From positions 1-12,537 of the forward strand of contig DMFG01000156.1 in NCBI GenBank assembly GCA_003450655.1: a DNA stretch of 12,537 nucleotides. The letters are read 5' to 3'. Under the pieces are notes generated by a model. That model saw nothing but the letters and a program-made list of their open reading frames with translations, made no database searches and was not told the origin of the DNA. The stretch is from Coxiellaceae bacterium (lineage in GTDB: Bacteria; Pseudomonadota; Gammaproteobacteria; Coxiellales; Coxiellaceae). Both the position numbers and the translations under genes were made by a program. Positions 7,891-12,537 of the stretch are shown in pieces (positions within the stretch are counted from its first letter, which is position 1; every line of letters starts with the position of its first letter).

Positions 7891-10377
7891 TTAAATCCTT
7901 TCATCTATCTTTTCTGAGTGAGGAGCATGAGCTTGTTTTATTGTTTGCCAAGACGAACAACCCATGTGTTCAAAAACATCCACAGCACAAGCTTGCTCCC
8001 TTAGGTATTCACAGGTCATCAATGTTTCATATTCAGCTTGTGTAATAACTGCTTGCTGTTGTGCTTGCCGTAACGTCTCTTCGCGTGTTTGTGCGCGGTT
8101 TATCTTTCTCGACCTAATCGCGTGATCCACTTTATCAAAAAGTGCTTGGTTTTGTAAGATGCTTTTAAAGGCTCGCTCAACTCGATTTATTGGCTCGTCA
8201 GGTAATCGACCAACATAACACAATGCTGCAAGCCGCTCTCTATCTGATGTATCCATCTGCATCCAATCGGCAAGCTCATGACTAAGCTGATCTGTTGGCT
8301 GATGAAAAGGTTTACCCCAAGGAAATAAAGCGCGAAGCACCACACGCGCAAGTCGTCTTTTAGGGAAATTTAAAGTGAGCTGATCTAACGCATGATAGGC
8401 TTCAGATAGCGTAAAATCACAGGCCCAGCGCATCGCTACTGTTTCGCTTGAATGATTATGATCTTCATAAAATTTTAACACGCATAGTGTTAAATAAAGG
8501 TAACTAAACGCATCACCTAACTTAGCTGAAATAGATTCTTTGATCTTAAGATTTTTACCTAGGGTCGCTAGGGTTAACTCTGATAATAGAATTAACGCCG
8601 TACTTAATTGAGCCACACCACGGCAATAACGCGTAATACTCCGTCGACGCTTAGGAGAAGGGATGAATCGACCGCATGTAATACCTGCCCACACCCCTCG
8701 CAAGGTTTGGCTTATTATAAAGGCTGTATGCTTCCAAAATAACCGATCAAAATCTTTAAGTGCTGTTAATGGATTGGATTGATGGGCTGCTTGTATGGCA
8801 GGCTTCAGGAAAGGATGTGAGCGCAACAGACCTTGACCAAAAATAATTAAATTACGAGTCATGATATTAGCACCCTCTCCCACAGTGCTAATGGGCTGAC
8901 CATTGAAAACATTAGCTAAAAGATTACGTGGCCCCATTTGAAGACCATGACCAGCGTGGATATCCATTGAGCGCAATAGCACCTGGCGACTTAATTCGGT
9001 GAGGTGATACTTACTCATTACTGAAGCCACAGCGGGTTTCGCCCCTTGAACAACAGCCTCAGTTGTTAAGTGACGAGTTGCTTCGATAATATAAGAGTAC
9101 CCTCCTATTTCAGCCAATGCTGATTTAATTCCTTCGAAATGACCAATCGGTCGATGAAATTGCTCGCGGATACGAGAGTAAGCACTGGTTAATTTAAAGC
9201 ATTGTTGGGCAACTGCAGAAGACAGCGCTGGCATAGAAATACCACGGCCTATTGATAAGCATTCCAGTAACATCATCCAACCTTGATTAGCTGAGGATAA
9301 TGAGCCCAAAACTTGAGACAGGGGCAAAAAGACATCTTGGCCTGATAAAGGACCGTTCATAAAACCCAGCGACATAGGCGCATGACGAGCCCCGCGAGTA
9401 ACTCCAGGCGTGTCATGAGGGACAAGCACCACTTGAATACCTAAGTCTATTGTTGTACCTAGCAACTGCTCTGGATCAGAAACTCGAACAGCCAAGCCAA
9501 TTAACGTTGCAATAGGAGCTAGTGTGATGTAACGCTTCTCCCAATTAAGCCTAAGCCCTAGCACGCGCTCACCCTGATAATGGTCATAGCACACGACACC
9601 TGTGTCCGGTAAATTCGCAGCATCACTGCCTGCATCGGGACCGGTTAAGGCAAAGCAAGGAACTTCTTGCCCTGAAGCTAAACGCGGCAAATAACGTTCT
9701 TTTTGTTCCAGTGTACCGAAATGATGTATCAGTTCTGCAGGGCCTAATGAGTTAGGAACCATCACCGTGTAAGCGGCACTCACACTACGTGTTGCTACCT
9801 TTGTGACGATCGCCGAATGGGCTGCTGGTGAAAAACCTAAGCCACCATATTGAGGATCAATCTCGATACCCCAGAATCGTTCTTGCTTAATGTAATTCCA
9901 AGCCTGCTCAGATAAGTTTTTTTCTTCATGACAAATTTTCCAGTCATCCAATAATCCGCATAAGGTTTCCACCTGGTTATCAATAAAATGCTGTTCTTTC
10001 TCCGTTAAGTGTGTAATGGGTAAGTCAAACAAAGCGTCCCAGCATAGCTCACCTGACAACAAAGACCGCTCATACCAATGCCCTCCAGCGTCTAATACCG
10101 CTTGTTCTACTGGTGAAATCTCAGGCTGTTGTTGCTTAAACCAACGCAATAAATGTTTAGTAAAGATAGTTTGGCGCAACACCGGCCAAGTAAACAACAT
10201 AACAGCCATGATCCAGATCACAGCCATCACATAAACCGCAGTTGATGAGAGTTGGCTATACCAGCCAGCACAGACTAGAGCAGCAGATATTATAGCGCTG
10301 CTCCAAATTCCCGCTAGGCGCTTATAAAAACAAAATAGCGCAACAAATAGTACAATCATCCATAATAATGCTTCCAT
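7891..10377 (-). CDS. fadE: Acyl-CoA dehydrogenase FadE, membrane-anchored
   Basis: An FAD-dependent enzyme that makes the first oxidation of acyl-CoA to 2-enoyl-CoA. At 828 residues it matches the large gammaproteobacterial FadE (E. coli 814), and the similarity runs from end to end. Hydrophobic helices near 2-16, 22-38 and 46-66 anchor it to the inner membrane. The acyl-CoA dehydrogenase core shows VPNSLGPAELI from 208, PCFALTGPDAGSDAA (240-254) in place of the E. coli PCFALTSPEAGSDA, RYITLAPIA (282-290), REQFHRPIG (404-412), and GEGANIMTR from 500 with Glu501 at the place of the catalytic base, followed by FGQG. The C-terminal half is the FadE-specific helical extension. ATG 10377 has AAGGA 7 nt upstream. 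It is the first gene of the fad cluster, and its stop is 2 bp from the thiolase start. No fatty-acid regulator box (FadR or PsrA) is convincing in the 44 bp upstream. Confidence 0.95.
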   Translation of the reverse strand: MEALLWMIVLFVALFCFYKRLAGIWSSAIISAALVCAGWYSQLSSTAVYVMAVIWIMAVMLFTWPVLRQTIFTKHLLRWFKQQQPEISPVEQAVLDAGGHWYERSLLSGELCWDALFDLPITHLTEKEQHFIDNQVETLCGLLDDWKICHEEKNLSEQAWNYIKQERFWGIEIDPQYGGLGFSPAAHSAIVTKVATRSVSAAYTVMVPNSLGPAELIHHFGTLEQKERYLPRLASGQEVPCFALTGPDAGSDAANLPDTGVVCYDHYQGERVLGLRLNWEKRYITLAPIATLIGLAVRVSDPEQLLGTTIDLGIQVVLVPHDTPGVTRGARHAPMSLGFMNGPLSGQDVFLPLSQVLGSLSSANQGWMMLLECLSIGRGISMPALSSAVAQQCFKLTSAYSRIREQFHRPIGHFEGIKSALAEIGGYSYIIEATRHLTTEAVVQGAKPAVASVMSKYHLTELSRQVLLRSMDIHAGHGLQMGPRNLLANVFNGQPISTVGEGANIMTRNLIIFGQGLLRSHPFLKPAIQAAHQSNPLTALKDFDRLFWKHTAFIISQTLRGVWAGITCGRFIPSPKRRRSITRYCRGVAQLSTALILLSELTLATLGKNLKIKESISAKLGDAFSYLYLTLCVLKFYEDHNHSSETVAMRWACDFTLSEAYHALDQLTLNFPKRRLARVVLRALFPWGKPFHQPTDQLSHELADWMQMDTSDRERLAALCYVGRLPDEPINRVERAFKSILQNQALFDKVDHAIRSRKINRAQTREETLRQAQQQAVITQAEYETLMTCEYLREQACAVDVFEHMGCSSWQTIKQAHAPHSEKIDERI

Positions 10378-10398
10378 CGTGTCATCCTTAACTGTAAC

Positions 10399-10431
10399 AA
10401 AAAAAATATTCGCTTAAGGCATCATAAAGCG
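10399..10431 (-). terminator. Weak candidate intrinsic terminator after the aminopeptidase gene
   Basis: Read on the minus strand, CGCTT (10431-10427) and AAGCG (10415-10411) form a 5-bp stem around an 11-nt loop that includes the aminopeptidase stop codon, then AATA and eight T (10406-10399). The U-tract is good but the stem is short, so termination would be partial at best. If it works, fadE needs its own promoter, and none is clear in this gap. Confidence 0.3.
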
Positions 10432-11813
10432 AGTTTTTCTTTAAGGAAAGAGGCTACTGCACGAACGCCTTCAATGTTACCTCCAGTTTTGGAACCTTGT
10501 AATGCCTGCTCGTGCTCGCCTGGTATATCTAAATGCATCCACGAAGTTTCCTGTGCAACAAACTTATCTAAAAAAAGTGCTGCAGTAATGGTGCCGGCCT
10601 GTCCGGTTGTTGAGCAATTTTGACAATCTGCGATTGTACTAGTTAGCATGCTGTTGTAAGGACGATGTAAAGGCAATGGCCAGACTAAATCATGCTGCTG
10701 TATTGAATGCTGCTGAACTTCTACGGCAAGAGGACTCTGATTACTAAATATTGCGGCATAATCAGGCCCCAATGCTACTCCTCGTGCTCCCGTTAAGGTA
10801 GCAAAATCGATTAAGTAATCGGGTGATTCAGTGCAGGCCTCGAAGAGGACATCACATAAAATCAAACGACCCTCTGCATCAGTATTATCCACTTCAACTG
10901 AAATGCCAGCACGGGTTTGCAAGATATCTCCTGGGCGATAACTCGTATTATCAATAGCATTTTCGACAGCAGGGATCATTAAGCGTAAGCGAACTGGCCA
11001 CTGTTGCTGCATAATCACGCGAGCTAGTGCGATAGCAGCAGCGCTCCCCCCCATGTCTTTTTTCATCTGACGCATACCGCGTGGTGGCTTTAAATTTAAC
11101 CCACCAGTATCAAAGCATACACCCTTACCAACCAAGGTAATTTTTGGTGCATCTTCATCACCCCAGGTGAGATCAATCAAACGAGGGCCTTGTTGTGCAC
11201 CCTTCCCTACCGCATATAATGCTGGATACTCTTGTGCCAACACATCACCTGATGTGATATGCAATGTCGCATCACACTCTTCAGCGACATGGCGAATAGC
11301 TTGTTCTAAGTCAGCAGGTCCTAAATCAGCACAAGGTGTATTCACTAAATCTCGACCTAAAAAGATGCTGCTAGTCCATGTGGACAAGCCATCATAGTCA
11401 ATGTGTCCTGGAACAACCATGACAGCATGTTCTGATGGAGCGTCTTGATATTGATCAAATGAATAAGACCCCAACCCCCAAAAGAGATATGTCAGGTATT
11501 CCTCATGAGAGCTTAGATCATGTGAGGATAAATCGAATTGGTACTCGCCGGGCTGCAATTGATGTGGTAAAGCTGTTACAGCCATCCAATCAAAAGATAG
11601 ACCCAAACCAAATAAGATATAATCTAACCCGCCATCTTCTGCTGGAACAAAGCATAATTGCTTAGCTTTTGCAGAGAAGCCTGATTGCTTAACCCATTGT
11701 TGTACTGAGGCCGACAACGATTCTGAAAAGTGACCCCACTGATCGCTCGTCAATGGCAGGATGCGAATGGCGTGGTTAGATGGTTCGGATGCTGGTATAA
11801 AAATATCTGACAT
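10422..11813 (-). CDS. M17 leucyl aminopeptidase family protein
   Basis: A cytosolic di-metal exopeptidase that removes N-terminal residues from peptides, probably in peptide recycling. The 463-residue form is slightly shorter than PepA (about 500). The N-terminal regulatory domain (about 1-140) is weakly conserved; the catalytic C-terminal domain is complete. Metal and active-site residues align with classic LAP: Lys230 and Asp235 in GKGVCFDTGG, Lys242 in LNLKP, Asp253 in MKKDMGGS, and Asp312, Glu314 and Arg316 in NTDAEGRL, all at a constant offset of 20 from bovine LAP numbering. ATG 11813 is preferred because GAGAG lies just upstream; the in-frame ATG at 11846 has no such site. Residues 94-103 are a DLSSHDLSSH tandem pair. 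The gene heads the minus-strand row, 44 bp before fadE, and diverges from miaB. PepA also acts as a DNA-binding protein in E. coli; nothing here shows that. Confidence 0.93.
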   Translation of the reverse strand: MSDIFIPASEPSNHAIRILPLTSDQWGHFSESLSASVQQWVKQSGFSAKAKQLCFVPAEDGGLDYILFGLGLSFDWMAVTALPHQLQPGEYQFDLSSHDLSSHEEYLTYLFWGLGSYSFDQYQDAPSEHAVMVVPGHIDYDGLSTWTSSIFLGRDLVNTPCADLGPADLEQAIRHVAEECDATLHITSGDVLAQEYPALYAVGKGAQQGPRLIDLTWGDEDAPKITLVGKGVCFDTGGLNLKPPRGMRQMKKDMGGSAAAIALARVIMQQQWPVRLRLMIPAVENAIDNTSYRPGDILQTRAGISVEVDNTDAEGRLILCDVLFEACTESPDYLIDFATLTGARGVALGPDYAAIFSNQSPLAVEVQQHSIQQHDLVWPLPLHRPYNSMLTSTIADCQNCSTTGQAGTITAALFLDKFVAQETSWMHLDIPGEHEQALQGSKTGGNIEGVRAVASFLKEKLAL

Positions 11814-11867
11814 GTTTCTCTCGTTCTTAAACTGAATAGGCGGCATAGAATAGCAAACTGGGCTTCA

Positions 11868-11883
11868 TCTGCCTATAGGCAGA
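11868..11883. promoter_or_regulatory. Perfect 16-bp palindrome between aminopeptidase gene and miaB
   Basis: TCTGCCTA followed by TAGGCAGA is an exact palindrome. Flanks 11862-11867 and 11885-11890 extend the symmetry by six more pairs, with one G-T pair and one bulged C at 11884. As DNA it looks like an operator for a dimeric regulator; as RNA it would be a stem with a TATA loop. It lies just downstream of the proposed aminopeptidase promoter, near its transcript start, where a repressor would block it. No T-run follows on either strand, so a terminator is unlikely. Confidence 0.45.
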
Positions 11884-11890
11884 CTGAGGC

Positions 11891-11918
11891 ATCGTATTCT
11901 TCTGGATATCCTTAGCAA
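11891..11918 (-). promoter_or_regulatory. Possible promoter of the aminopeptidase gene
   Basis: On the minus strand TTGCTA (11918-11913) and TACGAT (11896-11891) are separated by 16 bp, each matching four of six sigma-70 consensus bases. Transcription would begin near 11884, at the edge of the palindrome, giving a leader of about 70 nt. It overlaps the candidate miaB promoter. Confidence 0.3.
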
Positions 11919-11931
11919 ACTTGCATACAAT
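11903..11931 (+). promoter_or_regulatory. Possible promoter of miaB
   Basis: TGGATA (11903-11908) and TACAAT (11926-11931) are 17 bp apart and match four and five of six consensus bases. Transcription would start near 11938, about 30 nt before the miaB ATG. The element overlaps the opposing candidate promoter, so the two genes might compete for polymerase. Confidence 0.35.
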
Positions 11932-11958
11932 GCCCGGCTGATTATTGCACAAGCGGGC
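11932..11958 (+). repeat. GC-rich hairpin just before miaB
   Basis: GCCC (11932-11935) pairs with GGGC (11955-11958), and GCT (11937-11939) with AGC (11952-11954), around a bulged G and a 12-nt loop. It ends 8 nt before the miaB ATG, where no Shine-Dalgarno sequence is evident. If the transcript starts near 11938 as proposed, only part of the hairpin would be in the RNA, so its role is uncertain. Confidence 0.3.
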
Positions 11959-11966
11959 CACTTATC

Positions 11967-12537
11967 ATGAAAACTTTGCACATTAAAACGTTCGGCTGCC
12001 AAATGAACGAGTATGACTCCGGTAAAATTGGCGATGTTTTAAACGAATCTCACCAGCTTACTCTATCTGACACACCAGATAACGCAGATGTTCTCATTTT
12101 AAACACCTGCTCAATTCGCGAAAAAGCACAGGAAAAAGTATTTTCCGACCTAGGTCGCTGGCGCAAAATTAAACAGAAACGACCCGAGGTCATCTTGGCA
12201 GTAGGCGGTTGTGTCGCGAGCCAAGAAGGTAGCGCGATTCTTAAACGTGCACCTTATGTCGACATAGTCTTTGGTCCTCAAACTTTACATCGACTTCCCG
12301 CAATGGTCGAATCGGTAAAGAAAGACCGCCAATCTAAAGTCGATATTAGTTTCCCAGAAATTGAAAAGTTCGATCGACTGCCTGAGCCTCGCGCTAAAGG
12401 TCCAACGGCTTATGTTTCCATCATGGAAGGCTGTAGTAAATATTGCACCTATTGTGTGGTCCCCTATACACGAGGAGAAGAAATAAGCCGACCTTTTGAT
12501 GACGTCATCGCAGAGTGTATGATGTTAGCTGCGCAAG
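11967..12537 (+). CDS. miaB: tRNA-2-methylthio-N6-dimethylallyladenosine synthase MiaB, 3'-truncated by window edge
   Basis: A radical-SAM methylthiotransferase that adds a methylthio group to N6-isopentenyl-adenosine 37 of tRNAs reading UNN codons, improving reading-frame maintenance. The 190 visible codons cover the N-terminal UPF0004 domain, with cluster-binding Cys11 (FGCQMN), Cys48 (NTCSIR) and Cys82 (GGCVAS), and the start of the radical-SAM domain with Cys156, Cys160 and Cys163 in [17 protein letters not shown]. All six cluster cysteines of the family are present. About 250 residues of the SAM barrel and the TRAM domain lie beyond the window. ATG 11967 gives the usual MiaB N-terminus, although no good ribosome binding site precedes it. 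In many gammaproteobacteria phoH-like and ybeY genes follow miaB; that cannot be tested here. Confidence 0.97.
   Translation, partial: MKTLHIKTFGCQMNEYDSGKIGDVLNESHQLTLSDTPDNADVLILNTCSIREKAQEKVFSDLGRWRKIKQKRPEVILAVGGCVASQEGSAILKRAPYVDIVFGPQTLHRLPAMVESVKKDRQSKVDISFPEIEKFDRLPEPRAKGPTAYVSIMEGCSKYCTYCVVPYTRGEEISRPFDDVIAECMMLAAQ

Noticed and set aside
11505..11534. Tandem 15-bp units encoding DLSSH twice in the aminopeptidase
   Set aside because: The two copies differ at several bases and the segment is in a variable loop, so it is either an old duplication or chance; not listed as a separate repeat.
11167..11665. Two + strand frames opposite the aminopeptidase gene
   Set aside because: Antisense to the conserved M17 protein; composition is that of a shadow frame.

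Overview
The window looks like chromosomal DNA of a low-GC gammaproteobacterium. The evidence is a membrane-anchored FadE of the E. coli type, a FadJ-type multifunctional enzyme, a Bcr/CflA efflux protein, a di-haem cytochrome b561 and MiaB. A degenerate ankyrin-like protein beside a fatty-acid-oxidation operon is reminiscent of Legionellales and other host-associated lineages, but that placement is inference. No rRNA, tRNA, IS element, phage gene or CRISPR array is visible, and no stretch over 300 bases lacks a gene.

Left part (1-2568, + strand): the 3' end of a cytochrome b561 gene, a small membrane-anchored, cysteine-rich periplasmic protein with a DUF4232-like pattern, and an AT-rich gene for a 444-residue protein with long-period, ankyrin-like repeats. 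The last gene runs tail to tail into the minus-strand genes with only 4 bp between them.

Centre (10377 down to 2573, - strand): five tightly packed genes. Acyl-CoA dehydrogenase FadE, a thiolase and a FadJ-type hydratase/3-hydroxyacyl-CoA dehydrogenase together supply all four catalytic steps of fatty-acid beta-oxidation. They are followed by an unrecognised six-helix membrane protein, joined to fadJ by an ATGA overlap, and a Bcr/CflA-type MFS transporter whose likely TTG start lies 1 bp past the previous stop codon. This extension of a catabolic operon into two membrane proteins is the least explained part of the window.

Right part (10422-12537): an M17 leucyl aminopeptidase on the - strand, 44 bp upstream of fadE and possibly separated from it by a weak terminator, diverges from miaB, which runs off the window. 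The 153-bp divergent spacer holds plausible promoters both ways and a perfect 16-bp palindrome.

I see no clearly new multi-gene defence, mobile or RNA system. The points most worth following are the fad-linked membrane pair, the ankyrin-like candidate effector and the palindrome between the aminopeptidase and miaB.
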